This document shows, in pieces, positions 1-8,066 of a stretch of DNA of 64,000 bases. Origin of the DNA: Chlamydia crocodili. Lineage in GTDB: Bacteria; Chlamydiota; Chlamydiia; Chlamydiales; Chlamydiaceae. The notes beneath the pieces are model-generated. The model ran no database searches. It saw nothing but the letters and a program-made list of their open reading frames with translations, and had not been told where the DNA came from. Within the stretch, counting starts at the first letter, position 1. Each line of letters begins with the position of its first letter. The position numbers and the translations under genes were made by a program. The DNA lies in contig NZ_CP060791.1 in the NCBI RefSeq assembly GCF_018343815.1, positions 1,157,269-1,221,268 of the forward strand, read 5' to 3'.

Positions 1-643
1 AAACAGATTCTGTTTTTGTTCTTAAAGAGACAACAGGGCAACGACAGGTAACACGAGCGAAGCCACTTTCTTTAGCAAACTTACGTATCCATGATTCAGG
101 GGTAAGAATCAAAGGACGTAAAATTGTAATATCAAAATGTACCATGTCTAAAACAGGTAACATCCCGGCAAACTCTGCTTTATGTAGAAGATTCATTAAA
201 GCTGTTTGCACGACATCGTCTCGGTGATGTCCAAAAGCTACCGCAGTAGCCCCTATTTCTTTTGCTGCTTGAAAAAGTAGCCGTCTTCTAACCTGAGAAC
301 ATGAATAGCATTCTGGAACCTCAGGATCATAAGGGGAAACAATAGATGTAAAAGGAACCTGGATTTTATCACAGATATTTGCTAAGTATTTCTGGTTAAC
401 TTCTGCACCACAGGAATATTTCCCACCGATATTAACAGCGTAAAGATCAAGTTCAGGAAAACCTCTTCCTGAAATTGCCTTGAGCATTAGAAGTAACGAA
501 AGGCTATCTTTACCACCGCTAAGAGCCACAACAATCTTAGTGTGATTTTCTAACATAGAATAAGTGTATAAAGCTTTGCGGACCAAACTTTCTATGCGTT
601 TGCCAGCTTTAATCCAAGGTGGATGTAAGTGCAGAATAGACAT
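1..643 (-). CDS. TtcA-like PP-loop ATPase, tRNA thiolation (3' end outside window)
   Basis: The reverse strand is open from an ATG at 643 to the window edge, about 214 codons. It has the PP-loop signature SGGKDS at residues 42-47, which binds ATP in the N-type ATP pyrophosphatase superfamily. A C-x2-C pair (C112, C115) and a GHHRDD motif follow, as in the TtcA family, which adds sulfur to C32 of tRNAs using an iron-sulfur cluster. TilS, the other common PP-loop tRNA enzyme, usually lacks this Cys pair, so a TtcA-type role is preferred. The exact tRNA target cannot be told from sequence. The gene is divergent from the SEC-C gene across about 130 bases. The stop codon lies to the left of the window. 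Confidence 0.8.
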   Translation of the reverse strand, partial: MSILHLHPPWIKAGKRIESLVRKALYTYSMLENHTKIVVALSGGKDSLSLLLMLKAISGRGFPELDLYAVNIGGKYSCGAEVNQKYLANICDKIQVPFTSIVSPYDPEVPECYSCSQVRRRLLFQAAKEIGATAVAFGHHRDDVVQTALMNLLHKAEFAGMLPVLDMVHFDITILRPLILTPESWIRKFAKESGFARVTCRCPVVSLRTKTESV

Positions 644-770
644 AGAAAAATAGTAAAAGGATAGAACAAAGCTTGCAATACAATCTTAGTTTATAGGAAA
701 ACTTATAATTGGTTTTTATCCTTATCTTATTTAAACTTTCCTTTAAACGCTTCGCTTTGAAAAGGATTAC

Positions 771-1256
771 ATGTCAAAAAAAGTTAATAGAAATGATCCA
801 TGCCCATGCGGTTCTAATAAGAAATATAAGCAATGCTGTCTTGCTAAAGATAGTCAACCCGCGCGTTATACTTCTGAAGGTAAATTTAAATTTTCTGCAG
901 AAGTTCTCGCTTCAGGTCAAGCAGGGAATAGTTGCACACAATTATTTCAACGTCTCTCTGAAAGTTTGACGTCTGAGCAAAAGCAAGCGATTGATAAATA
1001 TCACGAGATTACCAAGAATAAAACAGCGCCTGGAAAGAAAACTGTCAAAAAAGCTCAAGCTAAAGAAGACCGTTTGGTTTCAGAGCAACTTAAGAAGCAT
1101 AATTTTCAAGTTATGGAGACGAATCTCTCTACAGAGCATTCGATTGAACAAACTAATCAAGACACAAGTTTTGTTTCCGAAGACTTTATTCCTACACAAG
1201 AAGACTATCGCATATCAGAAAATACTGATTCTGACTTGGAAGAAAATAACCAATAG
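771..1256 (+). CDS. SEC-C motif protein
   Basis: This 161-residue protein opens with a zinc-binding SEC-C motif (C11, C13, C22, C23, in the context DPCPCGSNKKYKQCC). The same motif is found at the C-terminus of SecA and in many small proteins, where it holds a zinc ion and mediates binding to SecB or ribosomes. Here the motif is N-terminal. The rest is a charged, Lys/Glu-rich stretch without membrane segments, probably partly helical or disordered. The start ATG at 771 follows AAAGGA at a normal distance, so this frame is preferred over the two overlapping open frames at 709 and 991. The partner and function are unknown. A link to secretion or translation is inference from the motif only. Confidence 0.8.
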   Translation: MSKKVNRNDPCPCGSNKKYKQCCLAKDSQPARYTSEGKFKFSAEVLASGQAGNSCTQLFQRLSESLTSEQKQAIDKYHEITKNKTAPGKKTVKKAQAKEDRLVSEQLKKHNFQVMETNLSTEHSIEQTNQDTSFVSEDFIPTQEDYRISENTDSDLEENNQ

Positions 1257-1323
1257 CGTATAAATTGATTTCCTATTGGTTAATAAAGTTTTCTATTCAA
1301 GCAATAGGTTTCCTAAGTTTTTC

Positions 1324-1396
1324 GCTGGAGTAGCTCAATTGGCAGAGCATTCGATTTGTAATCGAACGGTTGAGGGTTCAAGTCCTTTCTCCAGCA
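1324..1396 (+). tRNA. tRNA-Thr (anticodon TGT)
   Basis: The 73-base cloverleaf has acceptor arms GCTGGAG and CTCCAGC that pair fully, discriminator A, and anticodon stem TTCGA/TCGAA with loop TTTGTAA, giving anticodon TGT (Thr, ACA codons). The T-arm contains GGTTCAAGTCC. CCA is not encoded. Confidence 0.95.
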
Positions 1397-1402
1397 TTTT
1401 TT

Positions 1403-1485
1403 GGGGGTGTCGCATAGCGGTCAATTGCATCGGACTGTAAATCCGACTCCTTACGGATACGTTGGTTCAAATCCAGCCACCCCCA
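1403..1485 (+). tRNA. tRNA-Tyr (anticodon GTA)
   Basis: The 83-base class II tRNA has acceptor arms GGGGGTG and CACCCCC, discriminator A, anticodon loop CTGTAAA (GTA, Tyr) and the long variable arm typical of bacterial tRNA-Tyr. It lies 6 bases behind tRNA-Thr and is probably co-transcribed with it. Confidence 0.95.
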
Positions 1486-1639
1486 ATTTTTTCTTTTTCT
1501 TTACCGCCTTCTTTTTTATTACTAATTTAGTTATTAAAAGTTAATTTATTTTAAAATAATTTAACTAAACATATTAGAAATTGACCATTATTTTATTATC
1601 TGATTTTTATTAGAAAAAATTGGAATAATAAAATAATAA

Positions 1640-2482
1640 ATGACTACTTCTAATTCTAATGATAATAATAATGACTGCTATTTCTATGTAGATTCTACTT
1701 TAGAAGGTGATGTTGTTGCGGGAAATGTACAAACCAACGACACCAAATCTGATTCGATAGTTTCTACAAATAGCTTTTCTGTAACTAAACCGGGGAACGC
1801 TACTTTTCATGGAGCTATAAATGTTTCCGGTCTTACTTCGGCGAACTCACTTACCATAACAAATGCATCAAACAATGCTTCTATAGATTTGCATGGCAAT
1901 AGGCTCAGTAATGTAGCTCGACCTACTCATGATTCTTCTCCAGTTCCAGCAAATTATATACGCTCTCCTGAATATTTTTTCTGCTCACTTAATCTATATG
2001 GAAGAATCAATATCAATACATCGGACCCCATTCCTATTATAGGGCCAGATAGATTGGTGTATCAATCGCAAAACATTTTCTCTCACATACGGTTTGTTGA
2101 CTATAAAAAAGGAAGTGCCTCCAAGGTTACTTATCCAGGAACTCAATGGGTTCAATTATTGAGTAAAGGGATCTACATGATAGATTATGGCATCAATAAG
2201 CGTTGGGGATGGGACAATGGTTGGGGAGGAGATATTCATTTAAGAGATGCATCGGACGTTATTTATAGCACTAACACTATCTATAGTGGCGGAGGCTATG
2301 CAGACCAAGGAGCATTAAGCACATCAATACATTTTCAAAATCCTCCTTCTGATCCAAATGATTCTGTGTCTAATGGAAATACCGTAGCAAAATCTCTATT
2401 TTGTGCACTTTTAATGCAAAATACTGCGGTATTAAGCGGATTTTATTTTGGTCTCATTTTTTATCCAGAGGATCATACATAG
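1640..2482 (+). CDS. Fibre-like protein with C1q/TNF-like head, copy 1
   Basis: This 280-residue protein has no signal peptide or membrane segment. The N-terminal part is rich in Asn, Ser, Thr and Asp with short beta-type repeats (LEGDVVAGNV, FHGAINVSGL, IDLHGNRLSNV) like those in phage tail-fibre shafts. The C-terminal 150 residues contain a KGIYMIDYGI segment that resembles the core strand of C1q/TNF-type jelly-roll heads, followed by Gly/Trp-rich loops. It is the first of three tandem genes of similar length and plan, with short gaps (2 and 6 bases), so an operon is likely. It starts 154 bases behind tRNA-Tyr in very AT-rich DNA. The fibre assignment is inference from repeat style. No function can be assigned. 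Confidence 0.7.
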   Translation: MTTSNSNDNNNDCYFYVDSTLEGDVVAGNVQTNDTKSDSIVSTNSFSVTKPGNATFHGAINVSGLTSANSLTITNASNNASIDLHGNRLSNVARPTHDSSPVPANYIRSPEYFFCSLNLYGRININTSDPIPIIGPDRLVYQSQNIFSHIRFVDYKKGSASKVTYPGTQWVQLLSKGIYMIDYGINKRWGWDNGWGGDIHLRDASDVIYSTNTIYSGGGYADQGALSTSIHFQNPPSDPNDSVSNGNTVAKSLFCALLMQNTAVLSGFYFGLIFYPEDHT

Positions 2483-2484
2483 CC

Positions 2485-3336
2485 ATGAATAATAAAAATA
2501 AAAACATCCTGAGCTCTACTCCGGCTAATCCTGATAACAAGACTGTAGAAACAGATGCAACGGGGGTAAAAGATCAAAATCTCTATCTAAACAACGCCAC
2601 ATTAAGTATTGATGGGAATTTAAACATCGAAGATGAGTTTAATGCTGACTCACTGACTGTACAAAAAGATGTAAATTCAAACTGTGATTTCTTCGTTGGT
2701 GGAAATCTTTCGGGAAACGATAGTTGTTCATTAAAAGAAACTATTCTTAACGGAGATATTACTGTTTCATCTACTTCTGGAACACAGCCTCTTTTTAATA
2801 ATATTTCAGATCCCGTTTCTCAACGCGATGCAATCACATTCAATTACTATAGAAAGAGTTGCGTACAAGCTTACACTTGTTTTATAGATCATCGCGGCAC
2901 ATCTAATATTGATAAAGATTCCTTAGTATATTTTAAAACAGGATCTTCTAAGGATTTCGAAAATTATACCCCAATGTATCGAAACTATTTTTATGTTGAT
3001 CCACAACATATTCGAATTCGAACTCCGGGCATCTATCAGGTAACTTTTGAAATAACAAGGATGAATGGACAACACTCAGGAAATGATGAGGTAAATTTAT
3101 TCTTAAGATTAAATTCAAGTGGACAATCTCAGAATTTATGTACAGCAGATACTCGTGGGCATTATAAGACAGATAGAACGAGCACCTCTTTATACGCTAT
3201 TTTCTCTATTACAGATGTATCTAGTTCTAATTCACCCTCAGTTACTGTCTTTACAGGAGGTCATATAAATAGCATGTTTTCTACTGTAAGTGTGATCTGG
3301 TTCCCATTTGCATCAAGATTTTCTGAGGAGGATTAA
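2485..3336 (+). CDS. Fibre-like protein with C1q/TNF-like head, copy 2
   Basis: The ATG at 2485 is preferred over an upstream in-frame start at 2401, because 2401 would overlap the preceding gene by 80 bases while 2485 leaves a 2-base gap and has GAGGA upstream. The 284-residue product repeats the plan of its neighbour. It has an N-terminal stretch of beta-type repeats (LSIDGNLNIEDEF, FFVGGNLSGND, ILNGDITVSS), a short SDPVSQRDAITFNYY element of the kind that links shaft and head in tail fibres, and a head with TPGIYQVTFEITR, which fits the C1q/TNF strand. No signal peptide is visible. It may form homotrimers or mixed trimers with the flanking copies, which is inference. Confidence 0.7.
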   Translation: MNNKNKNILSSTPANPDNKTVETDATGVKDQNLYLNNATLSIDGNLNIEDEFNADSLTVQKDVNSNCDFFVGGNLSGNDSCSLKETILNGDITVSSTSGTQPLFNNISDPVSQRDAITFNYYRKSCVQAYTCFIDHRGTSNIDKDSLVYFKTGSSKDFENYTPMYRNYFYVDPQHIRIRTPGIYQVTFEITRMNGQHSGNDEVNLFLRLNSSGQSQNLCTADTRGHYKTDRTSTSLYAIFSITDVSSSNSPSVTVFTGGHINSMFSTVSVIWFPFASRFSEED

Positions 3337-3342
3337 AATACG

Positions 3343-4158
3343 ATGTCAACACCTAAAACTAATATCAGTTTCCCTACGTTTGTTCGTTTTAATATCTACT
3401 CTAAAGACTTATCTCAGGATAAAAAAACCCGTGCTCTTACTGTAAGAGATACCATAACATCAAAGAACACTACTGTTACCAATCTAACTTGCACTGCAGG
3501 AAAACTTAACTGCAGTCAAGACCTATTTGTTGGTGGGGATATGAATGTTAAAATCGGGTCTAATCAAAAGATAGATTTCTATGGAAGGGTAAATCTAACA
3601 AACCATACCGTGAAATACACGAGTAGCTTAAATAATAATCAAGAGTATGGACAACAGTACGTTCCCTATGGACGATTTAAACAGACGAAAACCTCTGTTT
3701 CTATGCGTTCAGCAACTTCAGGAGGACATGTAAGAACAGGAGAAGTAAAGGGAGGAATTTGGGATATTCCCTGGGATAGATTCCATCAGCAAACCAATCA
3801 AATGGAAATTCCTGATTTCAAAATTGAATCAAGTAGACCTGCTGAACTTGCATTTCAAGCAAGTCCATCTAATCCTAAACTCTTCCGGATCACTGTCATT
3901 ATGGCAAAACATGGAGGTTGGTTAGATAATGGGACAGGAGGAGAATGTCTCTTGATGGCTGTGGTCGGCGGGAAACAAATATTCTTACAAGGATCCACAT
4001 GCTCAGGAACAAGTTACTACAGATCTAAACCTATGAAATGGGTTGCAACCACATACTTTGCCACACAAAATGGGTTCTTCTTATTAAGAAACTTAAGTTA
4101 TTGGTGGCGTGTTGCTTCATTTTCTTGGAATGTAGTTCAGCTACCTTATTTTAGATAA
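3343..4158 (+). CDS. Fibre-like protein with C1q/TNF-like head, copy 3
   Basis: This 271-residue product starts at an ATG preceded by GAGGAGG at good spacing. The N-terminal half has the same fibre-type repeats as the two genes before it (LTVRDTITSKN, LFVGGDMNVKIG, IDFYGRVNLTNHTV). The C-terminal half ends in a beta-rich head (LFRITVIMAKHGGW and later strands) that is diverged from copies 1 and 2. It is the last gene of the set and is closed by a rho-independent terminator that runs into the convergent rimO. The protein family is not one I can name, and it may be confined to some Chlamydia species. Confidence 0.7.
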   Translation: MSTPKTNISFPTFVRFNIYSKDLSQDKKTRALTVRDTITSKNTTVTNLTCTAGKLNCSQDLFVGGDMNVKIGSNQKIDFYGRVNLTNHTVKYTSSLNNNQEYGQQYVPYGRFKQTKTSVSMRSATSGGHVRTGEVKGGIWDIPWDRFHQQTNQMEIPDFKIESSRPAELAFQASPSNPKLFRITVIMAKHGGWLDNGTGGECLLMAVVGGKQIFLQGSTCSGTSYYRSKPMKWVATTYFATQNGFFLLRNLSYWWRVASFSWNVVQLPYFR

Positions 4159-4176
4159 AATATTGAACTACAACTT

Positions 4177-4211
4177 TGCCCGGTAAAATTTATTCTCCGG
4201 GCACTTTTTTT
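4177..4211 (+). terminator. Rho-independent terminator of the fibre-gene operon
   Basis: A perfect 7-bp stem (TGCCCGG at 4177-4183 with CCGGGCA at 4197-4203) is followed by a run of seven T after one C. It works in the plus direction. It overlaps the stop codon of the convergent rimO gene. Confidence 0.8.
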
Positions 4212-5572
4212 ATTACTCGACCAACAAGATCATAACCTACATAACCTGTGATCTCGATTAAATAACGCTCCCCGAATCCTGAAACTAAACGCGCTTCATT
4301 AACAATAATACAAGGATCAACTTCAGGAGCTTGTCCATAAAAACGTGCTGTTAGCAAGAGTTCGCTATCAGGATGATATCCATCAATAACAGCCTCAACA
4401 ATTTGCCCAACAATTTGCTTGTTATGCTTTTCAACATTTTTCTTTTGTGTTTGAGAAAGAATCTTAAGTCTTTTCGATTTTACGCTCTGAGATATTTGAT
4501 CAGGCATTTTCGCAGCTACAGAACCTTCTTCTTGAGAATAAGAAAAGATCCCCAAATTATCGATCCATCCTTCACTAACAAAATCTACAAGATCTTGAAA
4601 CTCCTCATCGGTCTCTCCAGGAAAACCGACAATGAATGAAGAGCGAATATAAATATGTGGAATACGTGTACGTAGCTTAGTTAATAAGTCTAAAATTTGT
4701 TCTTTAGATGTTGTTCTTAACATATTTTTTAAAACATGATTATTAATATGTTGTAGGGGAATATCTACATAGGGGAGTAGACGAGGATCACTTTCCATAA
4801 GATCAATAATCGTATCATCAACTTCATCGGGATATAGATAGAGCATACGAATCCAATAGTCTCCCGGCTCTTTGAGCATCTCCTTTAATACACTATCTAA
4901 ACAAGATTTGCGATCTGCTGAGAGATCTTTACCATAATCACCCAAATCTTGAGCAATTAAAATGATCTCTTTAACACCCATATTTAATAATAGACGAAAT
5001 TCTTTAATAATTTGATCTAGGGACTTACTTCTTAAACCGCCCTTGATCGTTGGAATAATACAAAAAGCACAACGCTTACGACATCCTTCAGCAATTTTTA
5101 AATAAGCATAGTGCTTAGGAGTCGATAGTTTCCTAGGGATCTCTCCCATTTCCAAATAACTTTTGGAAGATAACTTTTCTCCGGCTTCTTTGGATTCGAT
5201 CGCAGATAGAATATGTTCTACATCTCCAGAACCTAAAACATAATGTATATAGGGGAACCAGGGTTTCAACTCCTCTTTATGCTTAGATACCATACAACCA
5301 GTTAATATAATCTTGGCACTTTCCTTTTTTGCCTTAATTATACGTTGAAGATAATCCATAGATTCATCTCGAGCTGCTTTTAAAAAAGCACACGTATTCA
5401 AAATTAAATAGTCAGCTTCTTGAAGTATTTCTGTAGCTTCATAACCAGCTTTCAATAAGATACCGAGCATTACCTCACTGTCCACAAGATTTCTAGAACA
5501 TCCCAAACTAATAAAATGAATTTTATTTTTTGAAGTTGCCTGGTTAAAAAAAACCTGTTCTTTAGTTGTCAT
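4190..5572 (-). CDS. rimO: Ribosomal protein S12 methylthiotransferase RimO
   Basis: This 460-residue radical-SAM enzyme would add a methylthio group to an Asp of ribosomal protein S12. The radical-SAM cluster motif C-x3-C-x2-C is at C164, C168 and C171, and the second iron-sulfur site of the methylthiotransferase family uses C25, C61 and C93. The order is the N-terminal MTTase domain, the radical-SAM barrel, and a C-terminal TRAM domain with IVGQIVEAVIDGY. The short loop and the HFISLGCSRNLVDSE start favour RimO over its paralogue MiaB. It is divergent from rpmG (L33), another ribosomal gene. All cluster ligands are present, so it should be active. Confidence 0.95.
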   Translation of the reverse strand: MTTKEQVFFNQATSKNKIHFISLGCSRNLVDSEVMLGILLKAGYEATEILQEADYLILNTCAFLKAARDESMDYLQRIIKAKKESAKIILTGCMVSKHKEELKPWFPYIHYVLGSGDVEHILSAIESKEAGEKLSSKSYLEMGEIPRKLSTPKHYAYLKIAEGCRKRCAFCIIPTIKGGLRSKSLDQIIKEFRLLLNMGVKEIILIAQDLGDYGKDLSADRKSCLDSVLKEMLKEPGDYWIRMLYLYPDEVDDTIIDLMESDPRLLPYVDIPLQHINNHVLKNMLRTTSKEQILDLLTKLRTRIPHIYIRSSFIVGFPGETDEEFQDLVDFVSEGWIDNLGIFSYSQEEGSVAAKMPDQISQSVKSKRLKILSQTQKKNVEKHNKQIVGQIVEAVIDGYHPDSELLLTARFYGQAPEVDPCIIVNEARLVSGFGERYLIEITGYVGYDLVGRVIKKVPGE

Positions 5573-5605
5573 GAAAATTCTCTTCTAAATTATGGGGAAG
5601 TTTTC

Positions 5606-5634
5606 TTGATTCTTTTTGAAAATAAATATAGTAT
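5606..5634 (+). promoter_or_regulatory. Candidate promoter of rpmG
   Basis: TTGATT at 5606-5611 and TAGTAT at 5629-5634 are separated by 17 bases. The box pair lies in the 99-base gap between the divergent rimO and rpmG. The -10 box is a weak match. Confidence 0.35.
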
Positions 5635-5671
5635 CATAAGCGATTTATCATTTTCTTAAAAGGATTCATCA

Positions 5672-5830
5672 ATGGCTAGTAAGAATCGTGAAATCATTAA
5701 ATTAAAAAGTTCTGAAAGTTCCGATATGTACTGGACTGTTAAAAATAAAAGAAAAACAACAGGTCGACTAGAACTCAAAAAATATGATAGAAAACTGCGT
5801 AGGCACGTAATTTTCAAAGAAGCTAAGTAA
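5672..5830 (+). CDS. rpmG: 50S ribosomal protein L33
   Basis: This 52-residue basic protein starts MASKNREIIKLKSSESS and contains TKNKRKTT-like and LELKKYDRKLRRHVIFKEAK-type segments that match bacterial L33. The form without zinc-binding Cys pairs is seen, as in E. coli. AAAAGGA lies 8 bases before the ATG. It sits between the divergent rimO and the LolC-like gene, 48 bases upstream of the latter. It is short and easily missed by length-filtered gene finding. Confidence 0.95.
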   Translation: MASKNREIIKLKSSESSDMYWTVKNKRKTTGRLELKKYDRKLRRHVIFKEAK

Positions 5831-5878
5831 AAGATTTTATTTACCTGCTAGCTTCTATTCTAAGTTGTTGAGTAGGTC

Positions 5879-7390
5879 ATGAAATTAGAACTTCTAATTG
5901 CTTTTAAGTATCTAATACCAAGAAAGAAAAGATTATCTTCTGCCATTGTTTCTATATTTTCAATAGGCATCATTTCTTTAGTCACTTGGTTATCCATTGT
6001 TTTTATTTCCGTAATTTATGGTTTAGAACAGCGTTGGATTCATGATCTTTCCCAGCTTCATTCTCCAATAAAAATCTTACCCTCAGCTTTATATTATGAT
6101 TCTTACTACTATCAAGTAGATAGGCATGCGGATCTTTCTCAATATACAACAAAGACTATAGGAGAAAAACTCGTTTCATCTTTTATAGATCCTTATAATC
6201 CAGATTTAGATTACTCTCTTCCTGAGAATTTCCCGATACCTGACATAACTCCAAATGGCGAGTTGAAGGATCCTGTAAAAATAGTCTTTGAATCTCTCAC
6301 TCCCTATCTAAATCAAAATCAAGGACAGCTTTTGGAATTTGAAGAGGGTATTGGTTATGTGCAAATGGATAAGATTATAGATCCTAGTAAATCAGAATCT
6401 CGAACATTTTCCCAATTTGTTGCTTATCCCTCAGACAAGATTTATAAAGATAGGGTGCTTCCCTATGATCATACGGATTATAGCTCGGAGATTTTAAACC
6501 CTTTCAACAGTTCTAATGAAGGTTGGGAAAAAGATTTTGCAAATTTACAAAATACTTATCGGGGATCTTCCGTTATTCTTCCCATTAACTATCGTGATAT
6601 GGGCTATAGGGTAGGGGATAAAGGCAATCTTAGTATTTTCTCTCCAGAAACTCAGAAGGAAATTAAACATCCCGTACATGTTATTGGATTCTACAATCCC
6701 GGTTTATCTCCCATGGGCAGTAAGATTGTATTCATTGATATGGATTTAGCTTCCCTAATACGCTCAGAATCTACGGGATTAGGAATGCATAACGGCTTGC
6801 ATGTCTTCTTTCCTAATACTAAACAAATAACTCTGATTAAAAATCAGATTCAAACTATTTTAAATCAAATGGATGTAGATCAATATTGGGAAGTATCATC
6901 TCTTTATGATTATCAGTATTTCAAGCCTATCTTAGATCAGCTTCGTAGTGACCAGGTATTATTTTTATTGATTTCTATTATTATCTTGATCGTTGCCTGT
7001 TCGAATGTGGTGACTATGTCCATTCTTCTAGTAAATAATAAGAAGAAAGAAATAGGGATCCTTAAGGCTATGGGAACACCCTCACGTAGCTTAAAGGTCA
7101 TTTTCAGTTTCTGCGGAGCACTTTCTGGAGCAATTGGTGTGATCCTTGGCACAATCTTTGCAATTATAACAATGAAAAATCTCTCTCTAATTACCCGTGG
7201 ATTAAGTTATCTACAAGGCAGAGAAGCTTTTAACTCCACATTCTTTGGTCAAGGTCTACCTCAGGAAATCCATATCCCTACAATTGCTATACTAGGATTA
7301 GGGACCTTAATCTTAGCGGCTATTTCTGGAGCCTTGCCAGCAAGGAAAGTTGCTAAAATGCACGTCTCGGACATCTTAAAAGCGGAATAA
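5879..7390 (+). CDS. LolC/LolE-type lipoprotein-releasing permease
   Basis: This 503-residue ABC permease has the FtsX/MacB layout: one N-terminal membrane helix (about residues 20-48), a large periplasmic domain of about 310 residues, and three C-terminal helices near 359-390, 405-435 and 465-485. The start MKLELLIAFKYLIPRKK is typical of LolC/LolE. The cytoplasmic coupling segment NNKKKEIGILKAMG and the ending RKVAKMHVSDILKAE are family hallmarks. With the ATPase that follows 2 bases later it should form an inner-membrane complex that releases lipoproteins for transport to the outer membrane. Only one permease gene is present, so it probably acts as a homodimer (LolF-like). Confidence 0.9.
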   Translation: MKLELLIAFKYLIPRKKRLSSAIVSIFSIGIISLVTWLSIVFISVIYGLEQRWIHDLSQLHSPIKILPSALYYDSYYYQVDRHADLSQYTTKTIGEKLVSSFIDPYNPDLDYSLPENFPIPDITPNGELKDPVKIVFESLTPYLNQNQGQLLEFEEGIGYVQMDKIIDPSKSESRTFSQFVAYPSDKIYKDRVLPYDHTDYSSEILNPFNSSNEGWEKDFANLQNTYRGSSVILPINYRDMGYRVGDKGNLSIFSPETQKEIKHPVHVIGFYNPGLSPMGSKIVFIDMDLASLIRSESTGLGMHNGLHVFFPNTKQITLIKNQIQTILNQMDVDQYWEVSSLYDYQYFKPILDQLRSDQVLFLLISIIILIVACSNVVTMSILLVNNKKKEIGILKAMGTPSRSLKVIFSFCGALSGAIGVILGTIFAIITMKNLSLITRGLSYLQGREAFNSTFFGQGLPQEIHIPTIAILGLGTLILAAISGALPARKVAKMHVSDILKAE

Positions 7391-7392
7391 TT

Positions 7393-8064
7393 ATGCCTCC
7401 TCTTATTGAAGCGAAAAATCTTTCCAAAACTATTCAACAAAGCAATCAAAATATTGAGATATTACGTAATGTAAGTATCGACTTACATCCTGGAGAAGTG
7501 GTTGCTATCACAGGAGCCTCAGGAAATGGGAAAAGCACACTCCTACATTTGTTGGGGACATTAGATACACCGTCATCAGGTGAACTTTTTTTTCTAGGTA
7601 AAGAAAAGAAAACTTACAATCTTTCTCAGTTTAGAAACCGACATATTGGTTTTATCTTTCAAAACTTCTATCTCTTAGAAGATGATACTGTAATCAAAAA
7701 TATCCTAATGCCTGCAAGCATTGCTCGAAAAAGTATTTCTAAAGGATCTTCAGTATATAGAAAAGCATTAGAACTGATAGAATCCATAGGTTTATCCCAC
7801 AGAGTACACTCTCGATGTTGTAATCTATCAGGAGGAGAAAAACAACGCGTAGCTATTGCTAGGGCGTTAATAAATGATCCATCCATTTTACTCGCAGACG
7901 AACCTTCGGGAAATTTAGACGATCAAACTTCAGAATACATTCATAATCTTCTTTTATCTCAATCACATGATTCACGTGGAGTGCTTATTGTCACGCATAA
8001 TAAGCAACTCGCACGCCAATGCCATCGAGAGGGGGTTTTACAAAATGGAGAACTCTTTTTCTGA
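7393..8064 (+). CDS. lolD: LolD-type ABC transporter ATPase
   Basis: This 223-residue ATPase has Walker A GASGNGKS (residues 41-48), the ABC signature LSGGEKQR (146-153), Walker B ILLADEP (166-172) and a switch His in IVTHNKQLA. Length and sequence fit the LolD/MacB subfamily. It starts 2 bases behind the permease gene, so the two are translated together and form the lipoprotein-releasing complex. It ends 2 bases before the convergent DUF1389-like gene, with no room for a separate terminator. Confidence 0.92.
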   Translation: MPPLIEAKNLSKTIQQSNQNIEILRNVSIDLHPGEVVAITGASGNGKSTLLHLLGTLDTPSSGELFFLGKEKKTYNLSQFRNRHIGFIFQNFYLLEDDTVIKNILMPASIARKSISKGSSVYRKALELIESIGLSHRVHSRCCNLSGGEKQRVAIARALINDPSILLADEPSGNLDDQTSEYIHNLLLSQSHDSRGVLIVTHNKQLARQCHREGVLQNGELFF

Positions 8065-8066
8065 CA

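Noticed and set aside
709..969. Overlapping open frame before the SEC-C gene
   Set aside because: It overlaps the SEC-C frame, which has a recognisable motif and a proper ribosome-binding site. The overlapping protein has no family features.
1640..4158. Complete prophage
   Set aside because: Only fibre-like genes are present. There is no capsid, portal, terminase, integrase or lysis gene nearby, and I saw no direct repeat of a tRNA end.
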